Of a DNA stretch of 64,000 nucleotides, positions 1 to 10,650 are shown in pieces. The notes under the pieces are model-generated. The model was not told the origin of the DNA. It saw only the letters and a list, made by a program, of their open reading frames with translations, and made no database searches. The first letter of the stretch is position 1, and every line of letters begins with the position of its first letter. The position numbers and the translations under genes are program-made. The DNA is from Chondrosia reniformis (taxonomy: Eukaryota; Porifera; Demospongiae; Chondrillida; Chondrillidae), in the NCBI GenBank assembly GCA_947172415.1, contig OX359193.1, forward strand, positions 1,126,501 to 1,190,500, written 5' to 3'.

Positions 1-1346
1 TCTCAAGTGACAACCAGATTGTTGTTGAACTGGAAAAGGCAGTTAGATTGAGGCCTCCAAAGAATAAAAAACTAACTGCCAACCCTTGTGCTAAATTGTA
101 AGTCTCCCTGAGAAGTACGTAGTATACCTACATATTTTATATATTGTGCATACATCCCTCTACCTGTCTGTATGTAGCATATACGTATGTGTATTCATGA
201 TTGAAAGAGCATGCACAGATAATCAACTACCGCTGAAATCATATATACTGAAAACTGTCTCCATATGGTTTCTGACCTCTTGTGGTTGTGTACTATTACC
301 ACAAACACTGTTTGTAGATCTTCTATTCTGTAACAGTATGGTCTGGTGTCTGTGTATGTAGGATCCTGCGAGGAAATGAAAGTTTTGAACTGTCAAAGAA
401 AAGTAGTGTACAATGTGTTACACTAAACCCACAGTTTAATGAAGTAAGTATGCACATATATATATGTATAACATATGCTATATACACACTGTATGTATCC
501 ATGTATATTTAAACAGAAAATTTGTTTTTTGTCATTTTAGGAATTAATTTTTCCTTTAGAAGGTAAACAACTTCTTACTGGTTCATTGAGACTTATTATG
601 CTCCACAAGTCAAGAACTAGGAAGAAGCACACACCAATGGGTAAACATCTTATTCTCACACTCAGACATCAATTACTTGTATCCATGGTTACACAAACTT
701 AAACGCATGTCAACATTTCAAGGCAATTAGTGATACTTCTTCTAAAGGCTCACACAACAATCCTTTTTTAGTACATACGTCACAATGATGTCATACAAAC
801 AAACAAATTTAATTCTCCAAATATGTTAGTACCACCTTCCCAATATAACAAGCCACTTTAACAGAATATTGCTGCAGAATTCTCAGCTCTTAAGTGTCTC
901 ATCTTAACCTCAAGTTGCCAATAACAAATAGCCTGTATACTTATCTAAATGACAGAGAAATGTGTTAATGACTGATAGCATGCTAGAAGCCAAACAAATG
1001 TGTTCAGTTGCTGGAAGTAGTGTCCAAGAAAATGTTAAGCATGTACCTATATTTGAAGTATCTGACATTCTGGTGTAAACTGATGTGGCATCTATTTTGT
1101 AGATACGTCTTATCTCAGTATTGCATACAGTCCATATAACTAGGGAGACTTGAGTGATCAGCTATGCTCTACTTACCATATACACTTTAGCTATATATGT
1201 GCCACGTAAACACGATATATCCTTCTATCTCTTATCTCATGCTCACAGGAGAAGCCAATATAACAGATCTGCTTATGAAAGCCATTGAGAACAAAAATCA
1301 AAGGTATCAGGAATGGATACAACTCAGAGCACCAGAAAAAGATTGA
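1..1346 (+). CDS. C2-domain protein, C-terminal part (5' end outside window)
   Basis: Four exons join in phase: 1-97, 362-443, 541-640 and 1249-1346, each with GT/AG borders, ending in TGA at 1344-1346. The joined product of about 125 residues reads as a C2 beta-sandwich. It has a strand-like opening (IVVELEKAVRL), an NPCAKL segment where C2 domains carry a DPYVKL-type motif, and LNPQFNEELIFPL matching the usual NPxFNExFxF strand. The Asp residues that would bind calcium are mostly absent, so a calcium-independent C2 domain is likely. A lysine/arginine-rich stretch (HKSRTRKKH) could bind acidic lipid. C2 domains usually dock proteins on membranes or on other proteins. An AATAAA signal lies at 1349-1354, almost touching the stop codon. 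The upstream domains, and so the family, cannot be seen. Confidence 0.62.
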
Positions 1347-3313
1347 AAAATAAACTTATGAATTTTATGAAGTCTACTCATTTTATTCCAGAATCTTTAT
1401 TTTATGTTTAAAATATGCCTGATGGTATACATTATATGGTCTTTATGTTTTATACATTATATTTTTAACCACGGTTTTGACCACTCTCAAGTAAATGTAT
1501 TCTTTGTATCGGTACCGAGTTAAGTACGTACATTTCTTACAGTATATATCCATTATTATTAAATTTTTGTAATTTGGTGAATTGTGAAAGTAAAACACCT
1601 TCAGGATTTGTTACACATACAGTAGTAGGAATGTATGAATGATCCTTATATTTGATTAAAATTGTCGCCAAATAAATTAGCTCCATATATAATTAAAATG
1701 CTATTAATGCTACATAATAATAGAGTGTAGAGTATATAGATCCTATAAAGATTTGAGTCTGTTTCATTGCACATATAATTATATATAATTGTGTGATGCC
1801 TACCCATGATGGCTTCAGAATTTAGTGACCTAAACTAATATAGCCCCAATAACATCCCCCCTTACTGATGATGAAACCAACCAAGGATTTGGGAATTTAA
1901 AGATTACACACACTTGTTATCAGTAAAGTGTTGTAGAATTATATGGCATATAATTAAAAGTAAACCTGCAATCTAATATAATCAAACTTATAAGTTATAA
2001 CTTGTCAAATAGGCAAGTTGCTTCACTGATTATGAGGTAAATCTAACATATTATACGTATATCTCTTACGTACACTTATTTAATGATTATTAATATTACT
2101 ATATAACCTGAATTTCACGCATTGTATGCATTGTATAACAATAATGAATAAAACAAGAAATTCCAAGAGATGTACTAATTCTGCAATAAGTAGCTGTAAT
2201 TTATCTAAGTATGCATGATGGTGCATGCATGTTAACTTCCATCCCAGTGTATGCACATGCATGGTCTTATCAAGAAACCTTTTCACATACAGGATATAGA
2301 TAAAAATGAAGCCAGAGAATATCACCTTTATACAGGAAGCAGATTTCATCAAAATTGCACTTTGAAGGGACACAAAGCAGCTGCACCTGTGCTGGTTGCT
2401 TGGAAACTTCCATATCTGATCTGTGTACAACAGTGCTTCTGTTGTACACACACATGCACAATTATGGAAGGTTGCTGTTGCCATTAATGCTCCTTTATTG
2501 CATGATCAACCAATCCATAGTACAGCCATGTTTAGTAACATATGGTCATACAAATCAAAACTCTAAAGCTTTAAATTGATGAATTATAACTTTTCCAACT
2601 GAACAGGCGGCACTTAAAGCCTATATACTTAAAATAGAATATAGAATAAGAACATATACGTACATGATTTTTAGAATTTAAGTACGTACATAGTTCTATG
2701 TAGATTATTAGTACTGACAGAAAATGAAATTGATTAATCGCGAGATATGCAGTCAAAACTGCATTTTACCCCATAAATAATCTATCTCTTGTAAGTCACC
2801 ACTTTGATGATTTGGGTTCATAGACAAATACATACAATATCATAAGAAGTATACCAACTATCAGGCCAACACGTTTGACCTATACATGACAGCTAGTTTC
2901 AGTCTAAGAGATATAGATCTAGACTATTAGCATAACACTTCAAACATGTAGGCAGCGTTATTCTTTATTGTCACACGTCACAAGGTGTATAGTTCAAGAA
3001 GGAAGTACTATAGGTCAATCGTTCAGGTGAACCTCTTGTATATACTAAAATAAATAAACCTTTCCCAGAAAATATGTAAGTAGATCTTTCCTAAAATTAT
3101 GCTAATATACTTTGACATCTCGTACAATTGTACATATGAATCATTCTCCAATCAAACAGCAAAAACTCCAAGAAAAATATGCCCTTGATAATGTAGGTCT
3201 TAGATTTTGTCTTATAGAGGATTGTGCATACGGCCATACACCAATTGTAATTTACACACTAATGTACCCATGAATTCAGCAATAATGAAACAAATAAATA
3301 AAAGTTGTAAATG
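1347..3313. other. Intergenic region, no supported gene
   Basis: About 2 kb of AT-rich sequence between two convergent genes. It holds only low-complexity open frames on both strands around 2080-2580, without splice logic or recognisable domains. It serves as the 3' flank of both neighbours. Confidence 0.6.
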
Positions 3314-4788
3314 TTATTTGAGTCTGGACTTTGATTTGTTGTCTCCTCCGCTAATCTTTTTCTTTGGGACCTGAGAGGGTTTAGTTATTCCTCTTCTTCC
3401 CTTGCCAAAGTTCCTGCTCTCTGGCCTCCCCTTTGGGTTGGACAAGGCATCCAGTCGAACTAAACAGGACAGCAACACATTCACACTTTTTACATGTCAC
3501 AGTCTATTAAACTTTTTTCCCCTCTTGGATGACTGGGAGGCAATCACTGGTTGCCATTTAATACAACATTGATCCCACAGCCCAGATGAGACTTCACTCA
3601 CTTGGCTGGTAGATGTAATACCTTCCAGTGATTATTCACTTATTATAGCATTTCCATAGGCCTAGTGCAATTAACTCCCATAGTTTATGAATAATCTAGT
3701 GCATCTGGGTATAGCTCTCCTATATATCTAGATATACGTAGCTCTCCTATGCAGTGTAGCATTACCTAATATATCTGGATATAGCTCTCCTATGTAATGT
3801 AGTATTACCTAATATATCTGGATATAGCTCTCCTATGCAGTGTAGCATTACCTAATATATCTGGATATAGCTCTCCTATGTAATGTAGTATTACCTAATA
3901 TATCTGGATATAGCTCTCCTATGCAGTGTAGCATTACCTAATATATCTGGATATAGCTCTCCTATGTAATGTAGTATTACCTAATATATCTGGATATAGC
4001 TCTCCTATGTAATGTAGCATTACCTAATATATCTGGGTATAGCTCTCCTATGTAATGTAGCATTACCTAATATATCTGGATATAGCTCTCCTATGCCACT
4101 AAGTAGTGGAACATACTTGACTGCATCACTGTCAATTCCTGCATTAAACAGACATGAGTAGAAAGCAACATGACAACCATATGACAACCATATGACAACC
4201 ATATGACAAGCATGTGACAAGCAACATGACAAGCCATAAAATGTACATATACAATACATCAACAAAATGTACTCTGTTGTATGTACATGAATGCTATATA
4301 AGATGTATATGCAGTACATGACTACAATTTTAGAGTACTCCAGTGACATACGTATAGGTGGATCACTACTTACTCTGTAATTGAATGAGTATATACACTC
4401 CTCTGTTTAGAAAAAGGCTGCAACCATTCTCCATAGCATGGTCAGCCAGACCTACCAAGTCGCCATTTTGATGAATCAGGTCAATATCAACTGCAACACA
4501 AATATAAATATGATTAGGCAAAAAGTGAAAATTGAGATATTTTAATCTCTTAATTAAGCTCCTTTACCGTGTTTTTCTAGTCTACATTTCTTCTTCACAT
4601 CATCTATCAAGAGCTGCACAATGCAGTCAGGATTGAAAAACAACTGTTCATCATCTAGGAAGCAAGAAAGCGGAAAGCGGAGATTAAAATTGAAGCATTT
4701 GCATTCTACATCTATAAGCACTACTATTTCAGTGTACTTCTAAATGAGTTATGCAGTACTAACCTCCAAACTTCAAAGTGATAAACAT
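3314..4788 (-). CDS. CXorf65-like small basic-tailed protein
   Basis: Minus-strand model. ATG at 4788 opens a short exon reading MFITLKFGG. Further exons lie near 4569-4657 (DEQLFFNPDCIVQLL, then DDVKKKCRLEKHG), at 4374-4490 (VDIDLIHQNGDLVGLADHA) and at 3314-3459 (basic tail ending KSKSRLK, stop at 3314-3316). The reading phases agree across the joins. The N-terminal ubiquitin-like fold and order of motifs (MFI..K.G..., N..C.V..L...V+KK, ...IDL...G...) resemble the uncharacterised vertebrate CXorf65 family, whose function is unknown. The product of about 125 residues is shorter in the tail than I expect for the vertebrate protein. The last intron contains the 43-base tandem array at 3715-4100. 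The gene is head to head with the site-2 protease gene, with 184 bases between the two start codons. The family assignment is from memory of motif order. Confidence 0.62.
3715..4100. repeat. 43-base minisatellite with alternating unit types
   Basis: Eight to nine tandem units of about 43 bases, each containing TATATCTGGATATAGCTCTC. Two variants, one with GCAGTGTAGC and one with TAATGTAGTA, mostly alternate, giving an 86-base higher-order period. It lies in the last intron of the CXorf65-like gene. A shorter 11-base repeat (GACAACCATAT) follows at 4168-4235. Confidence 0.9.
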
Positions 4789-4972
4789 TTTCAGGGAATC
4801 CCCTCACAAACTGTTACCATAGATACTGTGAACACGCCTCTTATAGTTAGCTTCGGGATCTACTCTTTTTTTTAAAGAAAGTGGATGTGTGAACAATCGC
4901 TTAAAGGTTTAGTTATTGATAAGGTTATAGCATGAAGCTAACTGAAAGCGTTCAGAGTTTTATTGTGGTACA

Positions 4973-6484
4973 ATGCTCTTCTTGCAGTTAATATTCAGTA
5001 TTGTTCTTCTTTGGTCGTTTGCTTACTTGATAGATTTACTGTTAAAGCAATGGAAAGGAACAAAATTTTCCTACAAAGCGTTCTTAGAACAGAATGGCAT
5101 TAAACTACAGTTTGGATTTCTTCGTTTTTACACAGTTAGATTTAATACTTTCTTCCAGCAAATCGACCAGAAGTGTCCGAAGTTTCTTTCCCTCTGGTTC
5201 ACAGCGGGGAGACACGTGGGAGTAGCTGTAATGTTCCTCTCGGTAATCTTGCTCATCATCAACCTCATTGGATACTTTAGAAAACGAGCCACTTCTGACC
5301 AGCTCCTCGTTCCAGTAGTTCCCGGCGTCAACCTGCCCTGGGGCCAAACCATTCATTATTTCGTGTGTTTGCTCTTCCTAGCTGTGGTCCACGAGGCGGG
5401 GCATGCATTAGCGGCTACTGCTGAACAAGTTCGCATCAACGGATTTGCGGTTTTTCTATTATTCTTGTATCCCGGAGCCTATGTTGATCTGCATCCAGAT
5501 GACCTGAGGCTAGTCTTTCCAAAAATCAAACTTTTGAAAATATATTGCGCTGGAGCCTGGCATAATGTTGTTGTAGCTCTGATGGCTTTAGTACTGTTCC
5601 TATGCATGCCTTTATATTTGTGGCCATTTTATGATATTGGTAGTGGAGCAGTGGTGACTTCTGTGATGGAAGGTTCTGCAATGGATGGGCAGTTGGCAGT
5701 CGGATCTCAGATTACAGCAGTTAACAGTTGTCCAGTGTTGAGCAGCCACGACTGGTACACCTGCATCTCAAAGCTCTCCCGTGGGAAGCAAACGGGCTAC
5801 TGTGCCTCTGTTCACATGTTGGACACCATTCAGAGTGTCCCAGCTGAGAAGACTTGGGTTTCAGAGGAAGGAATGAGAGAGTGCTGTAAAGAGGTTTCTA
5901 ACACTCACATCTGTTTCAGTATAAGCAACCCGGTGTCTTCCCCAGGTAGTATACTGAACAGTAAGTTGCCTGATACATCAGTCCAGTCTGAACAATCAGA
6001 TTTCAAGTGTCTAGCAGCCAGACCCCTCACTCTAGCCTCCCCCTGCATCACTTCTCACGAGTGTCGTGGTGCAATAAAGAGGGTGTGTGTGTTTCCCGCA
6101 GTGAGAAACCAGACACGCCTCCTCAGCATCCAACACACCAAGGACGTCGATGCTCTGTACTTGGGAGAGCCTCGTGCGCTAGTGATGAGTGTTGGTGTCA
6201 GTGATTACAGACCACGAGCATCACTTATTTGGCTGCAGTTGCCACAAGTGCTGCAGACCTTCCTAGTCTACTGTGTATCTCTATCCAGTGCTCTGGCACT
6301 GCTAAACATGCTGCCAGTATTTGCACTGGACGGACAATGGACCTTTATTGCATTTGTGGAGACATACTTCTCCTCCTACGTGGAGAATCCTTTCACTAGG
6401 AACAGGTTGTATACGCTCGTCTTCCTATCAACAACAATACTGCTAATACTCAATGTACTTTTGGCTTTTACAAGTCTTTTTTAA
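4973..6484 (+). CDS. MBTPS2: Site-2 protease, intramembrane zinc metalloprotease
   Basis: Single-exon gene of 503 residues. It encodes the membrane-embedded metalloprotease that makes the second cut in SREBP and ATF6 precursors in the Golgi, releasing transcription factors for sterol and stress control. The sequence shows an N-terminal hydrophobic helix, a zinc-binding HExxH motif in VVHEAGHALAA (around residue 140), and a hydrophobic block after it (FAVFLLFLYPGAYVDL). A PDZ-like lumenal middle part (SAMDGQLAVGSQITAVNSC) is followed by the C-terminal LDGQ motif (MLPVFALDGQWTF), whose Asp is the third zinc ligand in this family. The length is close to the usual roughly 520 residues. It is odd in having no introns in an intron-rich region, which suggests an old retrocopy or intron loss. 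The active-site residues are intact. An AATAAA lies at 6577-6582. Confidence 0.95.
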   Translation: MLFLQLIFSIVLLWSFAYLIDLLLKQWKGTKFSYKAFLEQNGIKLQFGFLRFYTVRFNTFFQQIDQKCPKFLSLWFTAGRHVGVAVMFLSVILLIINLIGYFRKRATSDQLLVPVVPGVNLPWGQTIHYFVCLLFLAVVHEAGHALAATAEQVRINGFAVFLLFLYPGAYVDLHPDDLRLVFPKIKLLKIYCAGAWHNVVVALMALVLFLCMPLYLWPFYDIGSGAVVTSVMEGSAMDGQLAVGSQITAVNSCPVLSSHDWYTCISKLSRGKQTGYCASVHMLDTIQSVPAEKTWVSEEGMRECCKEVSNTHICFSISNPVSSPGSILNSKLPDTSVQSEQSDFKCLAARPLTLASPCITSHECRGAIKRVCVFPAVRNQTRLLSIQHTKDVDALYLGEPRALVMSVGVSDYRPRASLIWLQLPQVLQTFLVYCVSLSSALALLNMLPVFALDGQWTFIAFVETYFSSYVENPFTRNRLYTLVFLSTTILLILNVLLAFTSLF

Positions 6485-6736
6485 TCTTTTTTTACAAAGC
6501 ATGTAAATATTATTGCAATGTTAATTGTTGTATGTAAGCTACTCTTCTAATAATTGGAAAAGTTCGAGTAAAATGAAATAAAAATGTTTATTTATAAGTG
6601 TACTAATCTCATCACAGGACCGCAAAACTGACTAATAGCTATATGGATACATGAAGAAGGTAGAACCTGTCAATTGTGCCCTAAAAAAAAACTTGAAAAT
6701 ACTCATCAAATTGCTGAGATAATGATACGTAGTTTC

Positions 6737-9700
6737 CTATGCACTCCTTCTCTTAAGGATGTATTTTCCTTTGATCAAGTGTGACAGATTAACCCTCAGT
6801 TTTGAGTGTTCAGGCAGACACCCCACCCATATCTACAGGGATAGGGACACATGTAGTGAAGTACCCCACCCATATCTACAGGGATAGGGTGTACCAGTTC
6901 ACACAGCACAGAAATGTAACTTTACCAACCTCGTTGTTGGAGATGGATGTGATGATGCCCGACTCTTGACCGTGTTCCACTGATTCCAACAGGATATGTT
7001 GTCCCTTGTGAAACCTACCGCCAGACAATATACAGAAGTAGTGACAGTACATACATAGACACGGGGTCAAAACCTTTGAAATGAAAAGTTAGCTTCTGGG
7101 GAAGAGCTAGGATCTATGTATAGTAGACCTCAATACACAACAATCTTATTGTGCAATAGCAATGACTTCTCTAATATCTGCCCATCTCTTTATACTTGTA
7201 CATATGAATGTACATACATATGCCTACCTGTACATACAAAAGTATTTATACGTGTACCTACATGTACATACATAAGTATTTATATGTATCTACATGTACA
7301 TACTAATAGAATAAGAATTTCTTCTAACGGTATCAAAGTTATCTTTTGACTCTTTGAACATCTAAACATCAGTCGCTGAAGAAGATCCGCAGGGTTGAAA
7401 CAATCAAGAAAAGATTACTAAACTGTGTCTTCAGATGTTCACAGAATCAAAAGATAATCTATCCAAAAGGTACGTATGTACACACTAACCACTTTTTGTT
7501 GTACCAAAGTCTTCCTTCTTCAACCTTTACCTCATGGACTACACCTTCACTGCTACTACCTTATATGGACATTGGCATAGACATAGACATAAGTATAAAG
7601 TATACTAATAAATGGAACAATTACCTTCTAATAGCTACGTATAGGCCATTTATTGTAGCAGATGTAGATGTAGACAAGCACGGGGTGAATGTGGATTGTA
7701 TTGTACCAGACTTCAAGAACACTGTCAGTAGTTATTTTCAATTCAATAAACCGAAATGATACATAAAGTGTTTCAAAGCAAAATTTTATCTATCTATGGA
7801 TTTAAGTACTCAATCAACCAGTGTTACATCTTCATCTACAGCTTAGCAGTATATAAACTGTATATCTAATCTCGGCTTAAAATAATTGTATGTATTCCAG
7901 ATAAGTTTTAAATTTAAAACTTATCTGGAATCAGATAACTACATTACTTACTTGCTTGATTATATGTTTTTGGTATAATGTGAGCTCTGTTTTTGAAAAT
8001 AGCCCTTAAATCTTCGTTAATATCTTCATCTTTAAGGAGATACATCAAATTGGACACTTCAACAACTGTCAAGGAACACTAACTATTTTCACAGATGTAC
8101 ACCTCATAAAAGACTACTCATTCACCAAAATTATAATTTTAAAGGAATTAAGAAAAAATTTAAGACATCAATTGATTTAGAGAGCACAAAGCAGCTTCAA
8201 AATATCAACAAGAAAGAGGACTTGATATAAGATATTTCAGTACGTATATCTTTAAAAGTGAGCAAATGACATGAATCACTCCCTTTCTTCTAACCTCCGA
8301 TAATTAAGCATCACAAGAGTAGCGACTCCATTTTGCAGTTTAAACCTCTAAACTATAGTTCTACTATCCAATGCATCAATAGCACCACCAACGTACATTG
8401 GCTAAGAGTGCAGTGTGACGCTGTGTAAATGTGCTAGTCTCCATATAAGCCTAATGTTTAGACATTACTTAGTCCGAGGCTAACTGAAATATTTTAAAAT
8501 TTGTGCAGAAAGCAGTAGATCCCATTAGGATACAGGCTGAAGTCTTTCTTCTCTTGTCTTGGGTGGGAAGAGGCTCATGAAATCGTCTCCTCAGTTTCCT
8601 GGTTGTCATCGGCTTTATTTCAGTTGGCTCTAAAAGGGAGTTTAAAAGAAAAAGACAAAATCTTTGAAACAATTCATGACACTTTGAGTGTTTAAATATA
8701 CATTTTTAGTTACGTAAATATGCTGCTGGGTATCAATAGTGACTTGCTGAAGAATTAAAGCCTTGTGGTCAAAACATTAAACAGAAACTTAAACTAAGTA
8801 ACAGCTTCAAAAGATGAACCATTTCAAAAATAAGTTTGACACAGTTAAATCCTATCATATCAAAAGATTAATCGTTGGCACATGCTAAACCTATTGCAAC
8901 TGCACTTGTTTATTGCTTCTGGGAAGCTATGGGCTTACAGTTTTTTTAGATTACAAAGTGTCTCCATCTTCACCTAGTACATACTTACACATATCCTTAC
9001 CAATAGCGAGATCCAAAGATGTTCTCTCTTGTTCCATTGTTCTCTGCTTCTCCTGAATCTCACCAAGAAGGCATTCCTTCAACTCAAGCTTCTTTGCCTA
9101 TGAGGAAAAGTAACAAAGTTAACTGAAGATTCAATCCCAACACAGAAGAGGAGCAGTGACATTGAGCTTGTACCATTTACTGGTTTGTCAGTGTAGGCAG
9201 CGACTCACTTCAAACTCCTCCTGAGCTAGCTCAATCTCTCTCTCATAATCCCTTTCAATGCACTCAATCTATGAAGCATGAGAGAGAGCAAGGGGTGTAT
9301 AGCATGCATGTAGGCCAACAGATATACGTCACACACCCACCAGTAACCCTATATCTAATACCCCTCCTACGTCACATACCCACCAGTAACCCTATATCTA
9401 GTACCCCTCCTATGTCACACACCCTTCAGTAACCCTATATCTAGTACCCCTCCTACGTCACACACCCACCAGTAACCCTATATCTAATACCCCTCCTACG
9501 TCACATACCCACCAGTAACCCTATATCTAGTACCCCTCCTATGTCACACACCCTTCAGTAACCCTATATCTAGTACCCCTCCTATGTCACACACCCTTCA
9601 GTAACCCTATATCTAATACCCCTAACATGCTTTGGAGCACTGTGGAAGAGATCATGTACATTTCATGTGACCTAAAGGGTGTGGTCAGCTAATAAATATC

Positions 9701-10532
9701 AATGGAGACACTCACCACACAAAGGTAGACATACTTACAGACTATAGGGACATGGCATACGTACCTCATAGAGCATCCAGGTTTCTGGGGTTGGAAACAA
9801 AGGTACAGTAAGGCTACACCATGTGAACATTGGAGACACAACTCACCAGCCATAAATATTCTATTTTCTCTGGTAGACTCGAGCTCTTTCTTGCGGTATA
9901 AATACTCAGGATCCTGACCTGTACAATGTTACAGTAGAACCAATAATTAGAGAACATCAAAGGAGGATACAAGGGAGGGTGTAACCTAGTTGAATATGCT
10001 TGTCTGCTGCTAAAAATTGGTAATTTGATTTTATTCAAGAGGACAGTATATTTTCAAGTAGATACCAACCTCCCTTAAAGAAACAACACTATAAATACTC
10101 ATTCATTGGCAGCTCTCCATGATAAGGTAATTATGACAGGGGAGCAACACACGCACCGTTTTCCAGTCTCTCCAGCTGTCCCTGCAGACCTCTTAGGCGA
10201 TCATCAAATGTGCTGTAAAGTAACAGTCAAACAGTCAAATTAAATAGTGAAAACTGGTTATACTATTCTCAGTACATTTAGGCTGATACGTCCAACTCAC
10301 TTTCCCATTCCTCCAAACACTTCAGACTCCATTTTTGATTCCGTTTCTACTTCACTCGCATCTTCGGTGTCTAACAAAAGCATTAAGATAACGATTCATC
10401 TGACATTCTCAATAATTAACTCTCTTCCCAACAATTCAAATTCAAAATTTGGATCTCAAACTTTTCATTACCTTCATCAGAACTGGCAACGCCTTGAGGA
10501 GCCGGGCTGTCTTCTCTCTCGCTCTTGTTCAT
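6737..10532 (-). CDS. SUDS3: SUDS3/SDS3 family, Sin3 histone deacetylase complex subunit
   Basis: Minus-strand gene of about 11 exons. Start at 10532 (MNKSEREDSPAPQG); second exon 10301-10370; then exons near 10159-10213, 9847-9919, 9765-9783, 9212-9269, 9013-9102, 8525-8631, 7950-8060, 7490-7560 and 6900-7018; last exon ends with TAG at 6737. An acidic N-terminus is followed by a coiled coil (TFDDRLRGLQGQLERLEN; IECIERDYEREIELAQEEFE), the region by which SDS3 dimerises and holds Sin3/HDAC. A basic segment (RKLRRRFHEPLP, DKRRKTS) and LMYLLKDEDINEDLRAI match the family's HDAC-binding block. The C-terminus (VEEGRLWYNKKWFHKGQ, SNNEIWVG, LSHLIKGKYILKRRSA) matches the conserved SUDS3 capping domain. 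The last exon sets it apart from BRMS1. It acts in the nucleus in gene repression. The gene shares a short divergent promoter with the receptor-like gene at 10651. Confidence 0.88.
7310..7470. repeat. Copy of a dispersed inverted repeat family (SUDS3 intron)
   Basis: TTATCTTTTGA with TGAACATCTAA on the left is mirrored by AGATGTTCACAGAATCAAAAGATAA on the right. The core contains CTGAAGAAGATCCGCAGGGTTGAAAC. Related pieces occur near 33538-33690, 42120-42190 and 53215-53265. Confidence 0.6.
9325..9630. repeat. 43-base minisatellite
   Basis: About seven tandem units of about 43 bases built around CAGTAACCCTATATCTAGTA and CCCCTCCTATGTCACACACC, with small substitutions. It lies in a SUDS3 intron. 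The direct units and the absence of spacers rule out a CRISPR-like array. Confidence 0.9.
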
Positions 10533-10650
10533 TTTCCCCTCCAAGCCGCCATTTGCAGACCTCACTGCAGCAAAAACGTTATTAGTGCCGTCCCTTCATT
10601 GGAAATGGAGTAAGACTGTGGTCTGGCTGCACGAGACTTTGTTCCTCAAA
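10533..10650. promoter_or_regulatory. Divergent promoter between SUDS3 and a receptor-like gene
   Basis: Only 118 bases separate the SUDS3 start codon (minus) from the ATG at 10651 (plus), so both genes must share promoter sequence and 5' leaders here or nearby. No TATA box is visible, which is typical of a housekeeping bidirectional promoter. Confidence 0.6.

Noticed and set aside
2080..2579. Overlapping open frames on both strands
   Set aside because: AT-rich, low-complexity translations with no domain, no splice continuity and mutual overlap on opposite strands.
7496..7759. Plus-strand frame of 87 residues
   Set aside because: It lies over a SUDS3 exon on the minus strand (VEEGRLWYNKKW) and has no independent support.
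9325..9630. CRISPR-like array
   Set aside because: Units are contiguous with no unique spacers and the genome is animal.
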